Source of the DNA: Prosapia bicincta
Taxonomy: Eukaryota; Arthropoda; Insecta; Hemiptera; Cercopidae
DNA: 64,000 nucleotides
Reading direction: 5' to 3'
Assembly: GCA_036971475.1 (NCBI GenBank)
Contig: JBAIZL010000001.1
Span: forward strand, 95,945,350 to 96,009,349
Below the pieces are notes generated by a model. The model saw nothing but the letters and a program-made list of their open reading frames with translations. It was not told the DNA's origin and did not search any database. Shown here in pieces: positions 13,050 to 27,900 of the stretch. Every line of letters begins with the position of its first letter. Positions within the stretch are counted from its first letter, which is position 1. The translations under genes and the position numbers were made by a program.

Positions 13050-16000
13050 ATACCTTGACTTATGCTACCCCATCTTACAAGTTACACGGTTTTAAATAAC
13101 GCTGTCCGAGCTACGCAGAAACTGGCCTGTTCTGGAAGAAAATGCCTAAAATTTTTATAGCGGAAGAAGAGAAATATTTCCAAGTTTTAAGGCCGCCAAA
13201 GACCTATTGACAGTGGTGGTTGGCGCAAATACAGCTGGTGACTGAAATTTGCAACTTCTCATAGTTTATTACTCGTAAAATACAAGGGCATTAAAAAATA
13301 TTTCTAAAGCTAGCTTGGCTGTGATTTGGAAGTCAAATTGGAAGTTTTAGATGATAGCATCCCTTTTTGATAACTGGTTTGATCATCATGTCATATCTTA
13401 AGTCAAACGTTATTATTGGTCTAAACCAATTCCTTTTAAAGTAATTCCTATTAATTGACAATGCACCTGCCCATCCTCCTACTACTTTAACTAAATTTGA
13501 CAGGCATTTTTTTGACACCAAACACAACTAGTTCGCTTCAACCGATGGATCTGGGAGTTATCAAAACATTTAGAGCTTATTACACAAGAAAATCATTTGC
13601 GCATCTGTATGAAGCTATGAGACAGAACAACGGGCTCTCTATTGAAAATTATTGGAAACAATTCAACGTTTTAGATGTTTTAGATCATTGGGCAATCTTC
13701 GAATGAAATTTCACAAAAAACTTTTAATGGTGCTTGGAAAAAGGTGTGACTATTTTTTTCGCTTCTTAAACTGAAGCGCAATCAGAGCCAGAGTCTGATG
13801 AAATTGCAGATATGATTGAAGAAATTGTCGGTTTTCCCAGACAACTAGATTTGGAAGTGGATAATGATGACGTTCAAGAACTGCTGGATTTACAGAATCA
13901 GGAGCTGACAATTAATTGATGACCTCATAGAAATGCGTGAACAAGAGCAAGACCTTAAAAATGCATATTCTTTAGACCCAGTAGACGTAGAAAATAAAAC
14001 AACTGTTAGGAACTTGACAAAAGGCCTTAGTTCAATTGAGCAAGGCATACATATTTTGGAAAACATAGAATCCAACGATGAGTGTATTTGTGCCATAATA
14101 CTGTACAATAAAATTAGCGTGTTACAAGGAAATTCTGCGTGAGAAGAAATAATCTTCAATTTGTCATACTAGAATTTATTAGATTTTATGAAGTATTCTA
14201 TGTCTACTGTTTCTTTTAACTTCTATGTCTTCTTTTAACTTACTTCTTTGGAATATATGTATATAACACAATTTTTTGTTGCATTATGTATTTAGGATTT
14301 TAATACATATACATTTTTCTTCTAAATTATTAGGTTGTTCATTCTTTGGCTTCAATTAAACATGATTTCTAAGTATGTAAAATTATATTCCGACTTATGC
14401 GAATTCGACTTACACGGTTATCGCTTGGTCCCACCTTACACATAAGTACGGAGTATTACTGTGTGTATATATACTAGGTTAGTTCTAGTAGAGCTTAAAC
14501 CTTATTTAGGGATTTTTGGACTAGATAGGGATTGACAGACTTACCTAGTGGCAATAGTCCAAAACTGCAATCTCTTGAAAATAAATAAATACACACATAT
14601 AAAAAGACTTGCACTATTGAAACATTTCGATTACACAATGATCTTTATCAATCAAAAAAAGAAAAAGAAAAGGAAAAGGAAAAGACTGAAGTTATACTAT
14701 CTTCAGTCGTTTCTTTTTCTTTTTTCCTTTTTGTCCTCTCTTCCTTTTCTCTTTCCCTTTTTGATTGATAAAGATCATTGTATGATCAAAATATTTCAAT
14801 AGTGCAAGTGTTTTTATGTGCGTCTATTTATTTATTTCCCAGAGATTGCAGTTTTGGATTATTGCCACTAGGTAAGTCTGTCAGACTCCTACCTAGTGTA
14901 AAAATTCTTTTAATATAAATGATTATATATATTCTATTCTATTCACTTTATTCTATTTATGTTTTAGAGGCTGTATCATTAAGAGGTCACTACCCAGAAT
15001 GTAAAGATCCAGATTTTTATAAATACTTAACAATGGGACCATTAGTTAGATATGCAGAAGATTTACCTTTGATGTTGAAAATAATGTCAGGTGAAAAAGC
15101 ATCAAAACTTGAACTAGACAAGAAGGTTAGTTGTAATTAATAAATAGTCAATTAAATAACAACAATAACTTACAATCAATAATTGATTTTCTCATTTGAT
15201 GATAATTATACTTAATAATGATAATAACAATGTTGCCATTAAATCTCATATGAGGAAATTAATTATTGATTGTGAGTTAGTGTTCATTATTATTTAATTA
15301 TTACCTGTTCTCATAAACTAAATTCATATTTTATAACAAATAATATATCCAGATCATATAAAAGTGTATTTTTTTTTAATAAAGCCTAGAATTACTACAT
15401 GGTATACATAATTTACATATTATAAATATTTCAATGTAGTACTGAAAATTTTCAACCTATTTCTTTTATAACAATTTTTTAAAACTTCATTTGCCATATA
15501 AATTATAAAATATTGTTTTTTTTAAATAAATAATATACAAAAACTTTCAATAATAAATTTTTGTTCAATTTAATATACATTTTTATCACCATGTAATCAT
15601 CCTCAGAGTCCCCAAATTAATTGATTGGTTACCATAATATACATAATTCCCATTGGTACTGCTTTTGAGAGGCATTACACTAAAAAGCACTAAAACTTAT
15701 TCCAGAAACACCACTAATCAACAGAGGCTCTATACTAAGCCTCATATCGAGAATGTGAACTAACAACAGGAGTAAATTTTAAAAAAAAGCTTTTTTGTTG
15801 TTGTAGTAAATAAATTTGCCAATAAATAATTATTATTATTTGTTTAAACACATTTTTCAGTTTTTTAAAAGTAGTTATTGTTATACAAATACAGGAGTTC
15901 AGTTGTACTAACATATTTACTTACTTTTCCAGCTTTACTATAGCATATAAAATAAACATAAAAATCCAGTTATAAAAGTCAGGTTACCTGTCACATCCCT

Positions 16001-19000
16001 CTCCTACCACTTTATGATCTTAACTTAATTTAATAAATATACCACTAATCACCACTAATTAAAAGTTAATATTACAAAAAAGGAATTGATTAAAGTTAAA
16101 TCAGTTAAAAAGTAACTTATTAAAAATTAAAATTGCTTTTTAAAACTTGCAGTTTTTGTGTTGTACATCTTGAGGTTTTTTATAGAAATTACACTTGTTT
16201 GTATTATCTTGGCAAAAAAACCACTATTTACTGATTTATTCAGCAGACGCATTTCACACTATGTCAGCGCATTTTTCAATGCTGTATAGACAATGACACA
16301 CCATTGAACAAAAATACACCAACACAACACACCTGAGCAACAGTCTTGTCAGTAATTCACAGCATTTAAAAAAGCGCTAACCAAGCACGAAACGCGTCTG
16401 GTGGATAAATCAGTAAGTAGTGGTTTTTTTTGCCAAGATAATACCAACAAGTGTAATTACTTTTCATTTGAAAAAGTTATGTTGAAAGTTGTAGGAAATT
16501 CAAAGCATAAACCTTTTTTATTTTGTGTGTATTATAAAAACATATAGTCAAATGTAGCTGGTAAGGAATAACCATTGTGTGAACTTACTTTTTAAAGTAA
16601 TCTAGTGTAAGTAATAGATCTATTAAAAATTTGAAGGCTAAGGTTGATGAATGCCATTATTTTAAAAGATAAGAAGCATTCAAACTTGTAGAAATTTTCT
16701 AAACTTTGAGCACAAACAATGAGTTGACGGACAGGTAGATTAATGAGGGCCAGCCCATAAGCCTGAAGTTACCAAGTAGATTTGTTTGAGAAATTTTTTA
16801 ATTTTCAAAATCAGGACAAAAAAGGACAAAGTCGATTTCTTGACTGAGACAACAAATGCAAGACTGACCAAGATTGGCAGCAAGACCAATAAAGACCAAG
16901 ACCGAGGAAGGGAAGCTATGAATGTGATTAGCGTCAAGGAGTAGAGGAGGTTAGATCAATCAAGTTTTGGAAGCAAGAGGGGGTAAAACTTACAGGATTT
17001 CTGGAAGTCATAGAGGACAGAAGGCTCTAGGAGCTAGAGAGAAAGTCAAATCATGAAGCCGAAGATGAAAGAATAATGAAGAAGTTCTTCAGTCATCTTG
17101 GACACAAAGTGGACAAAGATGGCAACAACGGGAATGCTACTGTTACTTAAGACTAGCTATTGCTAATTTGTAAAGTGTTTTTTTGTGTGTGTTTTACCAT
17201 TGGAACCAGCTGACCATTCATTAATCTCTAGTATTGAAAAACGAAAATTAAAAGTTAATTTTTCTAGTAAATAAATTTTTAATTTAATAAGTAATCAGTG
17301 AGTGTTTTATTTGTTTTTGAGTTTAGAAAATTTTTCATTAATATTAATCTGTTCATTATACAAATTTGGCGCCCAACAATAAATTTTTTAAATAATAATA
17401 CAGTAGAACCTCTCCAATTTGTCACATTTGGGACCGAGCTGGTGATGAATTAAAATAAACACAGAATTACAGATGTGGCGAAATTAACATGTAATTGTGG
17501 ATAGACAGCACTTAAATACATGAATAAGTATGTAATGTAATTATGTTGTACTTACATTATTTATGTCGGCCAAAAAACTCAACAACACTATTGCAGAACA
17601 CCATAAAAACACTAATAGCGTACAGTATAGTTCGTAATTGCAAATACAATATGTTACTCTATTTCGATAAACAGTTCTTACAGTACCTTGTAAGAACAAT
17701 TAGACTAGCAAGGAAGAATAAGGTATATTAAACATATCTAAGTTTTAGTTTTGAAAAATATGTGTCATCGTTTTAGTACTAAAGAGTTTTTTTCTGATGA
17801 TGGCTGACGAATGTTTTTCAGATGTTTGTTATTACTGTGACGAATGAGAGAGGTTCTACTATATTTAATAATAATAATAATAATAATAATACTAGTAATA
17901 ATAATAATAAATTTCAATTATATTTTCTATAATTTATATCGTAACATAACAAAAGCAGTGGAATGTTATAAATTACACTTTTTGTATTATCTTGGCAAAT
18001 AGCCACTACTTACCGACTTATTCAGCAGATGCTTTTCGCACTTGGTCAGCACGTTATTCAATGCTGTGAATCACTGACAAGACTGTTGCGGAGGTGTATT
18101 GTGTTAGTGTGAGTTTGTGGTGTACCTCTGTTATGTAGTGTGTTATTGTTCATAGACTAGCTGTTAATTATGTGCTCAAATATAGTATTTCATTGTGTGT
18201 GTGTTTTATCATATAGAATGTCTTGTGGATAGTATTTATGGTGTTTATATATCTAGTATTTTTCTACTGTGTTAAGTTTGTTGCTTAAGATGTTGCCAAG
18301 TTAATAAAAAAAAGTTTAATTTATACAAAAACCTCAAGATGTACAATCCAAAAACTGCAAGTTTTGGAATGTTGTAGCTGACTCAAGAGAAAGAGAGAGA
18401 GAGAGTATAGCATGATTTACGTTTATATATTTTTTTAAAATAAAAAACGTGAATATTAAAGAATATAGTTGATTTGCATCCTGTTTTTTTTTACTTATAT
18501 TTGTGTATTATTTACCTTTTAGGTAGATGTAAAATCACTAAAAGTTTTATATATTGAAGAATTTTCAAACAATTTTGGACTGATCCCTGTTGACTTGGAG
18601 ATCAAGGAAAGAATACAGAAGGCCTGTAAACATTTGAAATCAATTGGTTGTGATGTACAAAAGGTAACAAATAGTCTATTCTAATAAGTTGAAATGCAAA
18701 TTTATTATTATATGATAAGATAACCACAAAAATAGTAAATATCTACAGTTATTTTTAGAGGTTTTTAATAATATTCCATGCAATATATATACGAGGTGTG
18801 GCTAGAAAAAAACCGAACTGATGCTATAAAAAAAATTTTTTTTTTCCATTATTTACAATTTGATGTTATCTCCTTCAATGTACTCTCCTCCTCGGTCTAT
18901 ACACCGCTCCATACGAATTTTCCACTGTTCATAGCAATGCTGCAGATCATTTTCGGTAAGTCCATACATTACTTCCGTCGCTTTTTCTGATACTGCTTCA

Positions 19001-22000
19001 ACACTCTCAAATCTAGTTCCTTTCAAAGCTGACTTGACTTTAGGGAAAAGAAAAAAATCACAGAGGGCCAAATCAGGTGAGTAGGGTGGATGGTCTAAGA
19101 TGGAAATGTTGTGATTGGCTAAAAACGTCTTGCGGATAACGCATTGTGAGCTGGGGCATTGTCTTGGTGCAGGATCCATGTTTTTTTTCCACAAATCGTT
19201 CCGTTTTCTCCGTACTCGCTCACGTAGGGTAGTCAGGACGCTAATGTAGTAATGCTGATTCACTGTTTGTCCCTCTAGTACCCAATCAATGTGTACAATC
19301 CCTTTGACATCAAAAAAAAACAATCATCATGGTCTTGAATTTCGAATTTGACATTCGTGCTTTTTTTGTCGTGGAGAATCAGGAGATTTCCAATGCATCG
19401 ATTGGCGTTTGGTTTTGGGATCGTAAGTAAAAAATCACGATTCATCACAAGTAATAACATTTTGTAAAAAGGTGGGATCACTTTCAATGTTTTCTAGGAT
19501 GTCAGAACAAATCATTCTTCGGCGTTCCTTCTGCTCAATTGTGAGACACTTTGGAACCATTTTTGCACACACTTTGTTCATGTTGAAACTTTCATGAAGA
19601 ATCTGCCTAACACTATCCTTGTCAATTCCTGTCAACTCAGATGTCACAGATGCACATATTAAAGATATATGTATTGTTTCCATGAGCATATGAGTGATTA
19701 TAGTTTATATAAGTCTGGGGAAAAGAGACCGGAGATGTCTAATGAGGCTCCAATCTCCAATCTCTTTTCCCCTGACAGACTTATATAAACTATAATCACT
19801 CATATGCTCATGGAAACAATACATATATTTTTAATATGTGCATCTGTGACATCTGTTTTCTACACAATCTGTGATTACAACTTATTTTATTTTACTTTAT
19901 TTAATTCTCTCATATTTCTTTTTGTTTTCTCTTTGATTGACAAAGACCACTGTGTGGTTGAAATATATCATTGGTTAAGTGTTTCTATTTCAAGACTACA
20001 GAGTGGACTCTTACCAAGGTAAGTCTGTCAGTCTCCTAGTTCAAAAAATCTAAATAATCTATACCAACCAAAACTAACCTAAATATATATATATATATAT
20101 ATCCTCTTCTGTTATTTTTGGTCTGTTCCTTTTGTGTTTGTTACTCAGCATATGTAGCACATGCTTATCTTTCCAAGATAAAACAAACCTGGAGCTGAAA
20201 GTTTACATTTATTAATTTTTTAGTCTGTTTTTCTAGACTAAGATAAATGGCTGAACGATTAGTCATAACTGTATCAGTCAAAACACAGTCAATTCTAAAC
20301 AGTTTGTTCGCATATTGTACTCTCATCATCTGCCATCCAATTACTTGTATAAAATAATTTATACATGTTTTGTATGTGTTTGACAATCAGACTCAACTTT
20401 TTAGTTCAATCTTTGTATTTCCTTGGTCATGATTGAAGTGTTGATTTTAAGAAATATATACAAAATCATTTTTTAAAAAAATATCTCCTAAGAAGAGGGT
20501 TTGTCTCCTCCCATTTCTTCTATACAAAGTTATAATAAGTAATACAAAGTTATATTAGGTGTATGTATCAAAACCATATTCATTATTACACCTATAAAAG
20601 CTTTCATGACACTTCCTATAACAAGTTTCTATCTATTTATTTGAGAAATGGGAGAATTGACCTATCTTTGTCTTTTATAAACAAATAAATTTGTCTTTCA
20701 TGTTTGCACTTAAACTTTCATTGAAGAATAATTGAAAATAATCTATTGATGCAGTATTTTCACTTAAATTGCTTGATAATACTGGACTCTGATTTATGAT
20801 GCTTATGTAGACCATAATGAAAGGCCCAGGATCAATATAATTTACATCAATCCAAACTTGCATGATGTTATTTCAGTGCTGAGGCCTTTGACTATGAGTA
20901 ATTTTAGATAAACTTGTGGTTGTAGTCAAATTAGAATTTATAGTTCTTGATTTTCTTGTTGTTGATTTATCTTCAACATTTTCATTTTCACTGTGACTCA
21001 TAGGAAATGATGTTAAACAAAACACAGAAGACCTGTTCACAGTCATAGGAGTTTCATTGTCACTATGATTATCAGGTTTACTTTACTAAAATTATGGAGA
21101 AGTACATTCTCAGTATCATTTGCCATTAACTCATCTGCTTTGGCACTAGAAAAGATTGTATCATAGACCCCAATACAAATTGAGCTCTCTGGAGTTGTAA
21201 TGATACTAAAACAATAAAAATTACAAACATTGATTTACTATAACCTAAAACATTTAAAATATTATAAACCTGTATCAGACACAAGACAAAACCTAAATGT
21301 ATATGAAAACATAAACATACACTCAAACAAATCAATGAAATAAATCTGTGTGCATAGAACAAACATAGCACATAGTGAAAAGCTGCAGACTGAGCTTGAG
21401 TGAGGCAACGTGATGGGACTGAATGTCTTGGGCTGTGGGCAGGGCATAAAACGATCTGCCTGCCTTTAAGGCTTGCTATTTATAAACGTTACCACGAAAC
21501 ATCGCTGCATCATATCTAGCAGTCACATTGCCTGATATTGTTAATAACTCTATTCATGTCTTGAACAACATTTACACATTATACAAATCAAAATTAATTG
21601 TTGCATCTACTGGTGTTATTGGCTCTTTATGCATTCTTGTACATGATGTGAACTGAATTCCTTGGAATGGTCAGAGTTATTGGTTAGAACTTTGTTTAGA
21701 TCACTAAACACTTTTAAATGTTTTAAACTTGCCTATAGTAGCACTTACTTTGATTGTTGAGGACGGCCGTTTCGGGAGATGTGTCCCTTTGTCAACTCAG
21801 ACCGTAACTCGCGTAACTGAGTTACGGTCTGAGTTGACTAAGGGACACATCTCCCGAAACGGCCGTCCTCAACAAGCAAAGTAAGTGCTACTATAGCCAA
21901 GTTTAAAACATTTAAAAGTGTTTAGTGATTACTAGTAGCTCACGCGAAGATGGAATCAACAAATGTTTTGTTTAGATGTTGGGTTTCCCCCATTATAAGG

Positions 22001-24707
22001 TAATACAAATATATTTATCATAAATTCAACTCTAAAAGAATTTCCAGTAATTTGATCTTTTACTTTTGCAGAAAAACGAAACTTGAGTGGATTTATTTAA
22101 GTTACCAAACCTTAACTTCTTGAAGAAGTTTTATAGATTATAAGACAGTGCTAATGCATTTACAGGTTAGATAGGCAAGTGTAAGATACTAATATTTGTT
22201 CAATTGTTTTAGTGAAAAACTAGTAGCTTGAGTGAAGACAGAATCAAATAATATCTATATTTCAGTATATAAAGAAGAACACAATCATCATTTGTTCATA
22301 TCTCTTTTATATTTGAAGCCATAAAATTTTCAAGAGCATTTTGTTTTAAATGTTTATAATCTTTAAGTCTGATCATTACTACCTTTGAATTCATGCTATG
22401 TCTAAAGATTTTAAAGTGATGAATGAAAAACAATTCTTATAGGAGTAAACTTTTGCTAGATGTTTTCCCCAGAAGTTAAGAAAAGTCATAGAAGTAAATA
22501 TGTATTTTCTTAAAGCATTGAAACACTGTAAACCTTGCAATGCCCCATAAGTTTGTTGTGTAGTAAGACAAAAGGTCTCAAGGATGCGCGGTCACATGTT
22601 TAATTCCACATGTTTAACTCTGCCACTGTTAGTAATGCCAAATCACTGACCTCGTGATTCGTTTACTGCGTGAGCACAAAGTTTTTTTTTACCAAGTTGA
22701 TTGTATTTATAGTCAAGTGTTTGTCTTTATGAGTAAATGTTTTGACTTTTGTAAATTATTTGTTGTTTGGTATAAAGTTCAAATAAAAATGATTACTATT
22801 AAAAGTAAATTGAAAATTTTAGAAAGGTTTGAAAGAGTTTTAGAAAGGTTTTGTTTGCAATGACTAATGGGGTATCAATATTCACTACAAGTGATATTAT
22901 GCATTCAAGTAATTCTAGGGGCGATTCACACAACACCGATGAGACCGCGATCCCAAACTCACAAACCCATCCACGAAAGTCGGTGGCATTAAGGTGTGAA
23001 CAATTGTCTCCTGAATTTAAAAAATTTACATCCTTTATAAGCTAGTTTAGCAAATATATACACATAGTATGTTTTATAACTAAAAGCATAAAATTTTATT
23101 TACAATATTATTATTGATTATTAGCTCTACTTCAGTAATAATTAAAAATGATTTACAAAGCTTCAAATAAATACCAATAAATTTTATCAAATAAAACATT
23201 ATCAGAGATACGATGCAATTTAAAATATTGTAATCCAGAAAGTTTTCAAGATATTTTAAAAAGTTTTTATTTCAATGTAGGTTGATTTAAGTAACATGTT
23301 TTCCTGAAAGATTTACAGTGTATTATATACAGAAAAGTCATAGAAAGAAAATAAGTGATGAAATTTAACATTAGATACAAAAAACTTATATAGAGAGTAA
23401 TAAAGTAATGAAATTAATTATTGGATAGTTTAATTGTGTAGAGATTAGACGTTTCCTTGAGCAAATGAATCTCTTAGTTGTAAAGACATTTTGTTTCCTG
23501 AAAATTTAAGAAATTAGTGACAAATATATACTTTAATTTTCAAAGTGTTATATCAGGACTAGGAATTGATTTAATTTTAAATTCTAAATTTTACTTGTAA
23601 ATAACTAAGAGAAAATAAATGTCTTATTAAAATATTGTATTTGTTTTAAAACTTTTAAGGCAGAGTTCGAAGAATTAGAAGAAGCATTTGAGATTGGTGC
23701 ATCTTTAATGTCCAGTTTTCAAGGTTTGCCAGATGTCTTCAATGAAATTGATGATCCAAAGGTAATTTTGGTAGAACCAAATAGTTTATATACAAGTAGA
23801 TGGTGAACTATTTCTATTTTATTTACTAAGACAATAGAACCTATTTAATAATGTCCCCACCTTTAATAAAACATTTTAACTATATAGTCGAATTTATAAA
23901 TGTTACATTGGTTCAACAAATACAATTGATGTTTAATCTTTATCATCTTCAACTCCTTTTATTCTGAATACCATACTGTAACAATTTTAAATAAATATTC
24001 TCACCGATTTTTTTCGTCTACAAACTAAGCAACTAATTTAAGATTTTAAAAAATATGTTAGTATTTTACAACTTAATTTTAGAGAATATTTCCTTATTTC
24101 CCACAACTTTGGGAAAACAATTTGAACATGAAATAGCATATACATATTAAAACAGATTACAATACTGGGCATCTCTTTCACAATACTATATAATACCAAT
24201 CATACTTTTAAAAGAAAATGTATAACATCATTTAAAAGCCACAACTTCAACTTTACCTTCATTAATATGGATAAACAATTTAATTTCCAGAAGAAATTAA
24301 AAACATATTATTTGTCTTCCATATCCAAACATAATTTAAAGTAATATTTTAAAGATATGCATAGATCAATCAGTAAGGTAGATATAAACAATAATAACAT
24401 TTGTTGATTCCATCTTCTCGTGAGCTACTAGTCCGTGATGTTGGTATTTGTTGACGATACCCGCATTTTCTCTTGATCTGCGTGTATGATGTTCAAGAGA
24501 AAATGCGTGTAACGTCAACAAATAACAACATCATGGACCGAACATCTACACCAGAAAAATATCAGTGATTCGACAATGTTCAAGTGACAGAAAGGTGCCT
24601 CATCACACAAGGTAAAATCATTGCACTTAATGGTGGATAAAATTACTTACAATAGTAATATAATAATTACATAAAGTCAGTGCAACGGAAAAATAATGGA
24701 CAATGTA

Positions 24708-24764
<57 letters not shown>

Positions 24765-24901
24765 AAATAGTTATTATCTGGAGTACATCCGTTCATTCTG
24801 CAGTGCATAAAATCGCAGTTCCAACGTTTCGCTAGAATCTCATCTAGCATTGACGAGGTGAACCCAACAACAGTTGGCTCGCTCTTCAACTGTTGTTGGG
24901 T

Positions 24902-24968
<67 letters not shown>

Positions 24969-27900
24969 TAGTAGCACAGAGAACCAGAAACCTTGAAGGG
25001 GATGAATCTATGCTAAAGTGGTTTATACAGGCTAGCGAGAAAAACTTTTGATTATCTGGGGCCGTTAACAAAGGCAGAAGAGTTTGCTTTAAGTCTGCAG
25101 AAAAGTGGTTTCATATTACCGTTTGATTGAATGGTTTCAAGGAAAGGAACAAAAATACCTTTAAGTGTGGTGATCAGAAGTTTGAAAGGGAAATAAAGAA
25201 TAATAGTTCCAGAGGACCACACAGATAAATTTTAAAACGGCAAATCTGTGATTTGTCTTAAAGTTAGGTAAGAAAAGTGGTGATGAACAAAATTTGAATA
25301 AAATTTCTAATACACTAACCTTACGTTCAATAAAATGTTCTGTGCAAGTGTAGTTGAAGTCGTCTGGTGCATACACCACTTTTCACTGTAACTATTTACT
25401 AAAAGCTATTAATTGAGTTAGTTTGAATGTTCGCACACAAAAAACATTATAAAATCGTTTCAATTTCACCCCATGCTAACATTCTTGTGGTTAAAAGGTT
25501 CAATGAGGAAATCAAATGATATATGAAGCTATTAATTAGTTAAATATGATGAAAATACACCACTCTTTGTTTTGAGATTGATCTCAACACTTATTTGGGA
25601 AGAATATGGAGGAAGAACGTGTAAGGAATAAGTCCAAAATAGCAAAGAAAAGGAATGAGGAGATGCGACTCTGACTAACGCTTTCAAGAGTTGAGTATAG
25701 ACTGCATAGAATAGAAATGAGTTGCAGATGATGCCAAAGAAGAGTGTCCAGAGAGATGATTCAGTACATTTTGACCATGAGTAGAATGATATCCAGAGTG
25801 ATGAGAAAGGTGATGAAAGTAGCTTTCTCCAATGTTGAAGTGATGGTATCTTTTGGGTACAACCAGAGAATGGTTAGTATCATGGATGAGAGTGGAGTGG
25901 TACGACCTACTGCCCACTCTGAGAAGACCTGGGTTGTAATGAAAAGGCAAAAGAGGCAGAAGAGAATTTTCTGATTGCTTATGGTGAGGAGGAACAATGG
26001 GAGTTAAACAAGAAAAGATTTTGAAAGAAGAGCATTTCGAAGCTACACCATTCAAGAAACAATTAGATTTCTTGGCTCGCAAGCCTAATGGCTCAACAAC
26101 TTTCTTAGCTGAGGCAGAGATTTGAGGTTTTCCAGTGTGCGGTGGCCCAGCTAGAGAATTTCTAGTGTGAAGAGGCAGCCATGTAAGAGGATTTCCATTT
26201 TGAGGTGGCCCAGCTACAGAATTTCCAGTGTGAAGTGGCCCATTAAGAGAATTTCCAGTTTGAGGTGATCCAGAATGAATTTGTCCAGTAGTTACAAGAG
26301 GTTGAGCAAAAAGGTCGAGCGGTTTTTAGGTATGAGAAATGTGGAGAACAAAAATATCATTGAGATTTAGAAGGAGGCTCTTCTTCATATTAGCAAATGA
26401 ATCCAAAATGGAGAAGAAAAGGAATGCGAAGATCTGAACCGACTAACACTTTCAAAAGTTGAGTATAGACTGCCGAACAATGGTGAGAGTATTGTGCATA
26501 GAGCGTGCGTCATAGATCGTGCACAGAACAAGCAAGTCAATTGGTTTAACAGAAAGCTAAGCCATATGAATTTCGAGAACTACACCAAACATTTAAGTCT
26601 GTTTGTAATGAAAGTGCAAGTGTAAGTCAAGAAGCTGAAAGTAATTGGATAAAATATGTTTTACAAATCATTGAAAAAACCCCAGCAAAAGTCATTTTTA
26701 TCATGGAAAAACAGGTTTGTTTTTCCAAATGTACTCTGGACAAAATGATAACTTTTAAAGGTGATTGCTGCAGTAGGGTAAAAACAGTAAGGAAATAATG
26801 ACTTTATTGGTTGCAGCAAATATGGATGGGAATGAAAAGTTGCTTTACTGATGATTTGCAAATCTGCTAATCCTAGATGTTTTAAAAACATTAAATCCAA
26901 ACCAAAAATTGGCCATAATTCATATAAAGTTAGTCTTTCCACCACTGCAATGATCATCTTTAAAAGGTATCATTTTGTTTGCACTACACTTAAATACGTG
27001 TTTTTTAGGGAATAACACATCATCTTTTTGAACACTTGCAACTTCTTCATTTACTTCTTGAACATTCATCACACAGAAAGTTAAAAGTAATATTGTTCTT
27101 TCCTTAAAACTACCCAACCAACTACTTGCCTTGAATCACTTTACCCCAAATCTACATCGAACTCTTCTCCCTTTATTTGTTTAAAGGGACCAAGTGATGC
27201 AATGTGTTTATTTTAAAATATTTTAAACCCCTTACACATACATTCATTTACTTCAGGTTCACTGGATCTCTCACTGATTTACAGAGTTTCTTTCTTCAAT
27301 CAAAGCGCTTTTTAATATTTTCTACTTGTTGTTTTTTTTAAAGTGGACACAGTGATTGGTGGTACCCATTAAACCTAAGCAATGCCACATTTTTTCTTAA
27401 GACATTTTCCACCTCATTGATAACAGCAAATTGTTTCCAAATAGTTAATATTGTGTATAGAGAAATGTATCTGTTAACTTAAAGATAGGTGATTGCTCTC
27501 AGTCTTTCAAAACACAAACTTCAAAGGTATTGTGATAAAGAGAGACACCTTACAGTAACAAAAGACTAAAGTGTACCTGAGCAGGATAACACACATTTTA
27601 TAACATAGCTGAAAGAAATTCCATGCATCCAAATTATATCTTTTAGATTACCTTGAGAATTTACTTTGGAAGAAGATATCACTTCTTCAAAGTAACTTTA
27701 TATAGCTTGTAAATAGTAAAATATGTAATTATTGAATAATCATTACACATTACTTCTTAATCCTCAACTACATTTTACTAATTTTATATTGTAAATCAAA
27801 ATAATTATATAAAACATTTTGAATTATAGAAGTTAAAATTTGAATAATGTACAATGTTTTACATTGATTAAATATACTGCCACGGCACGAGGAAGGCTAT

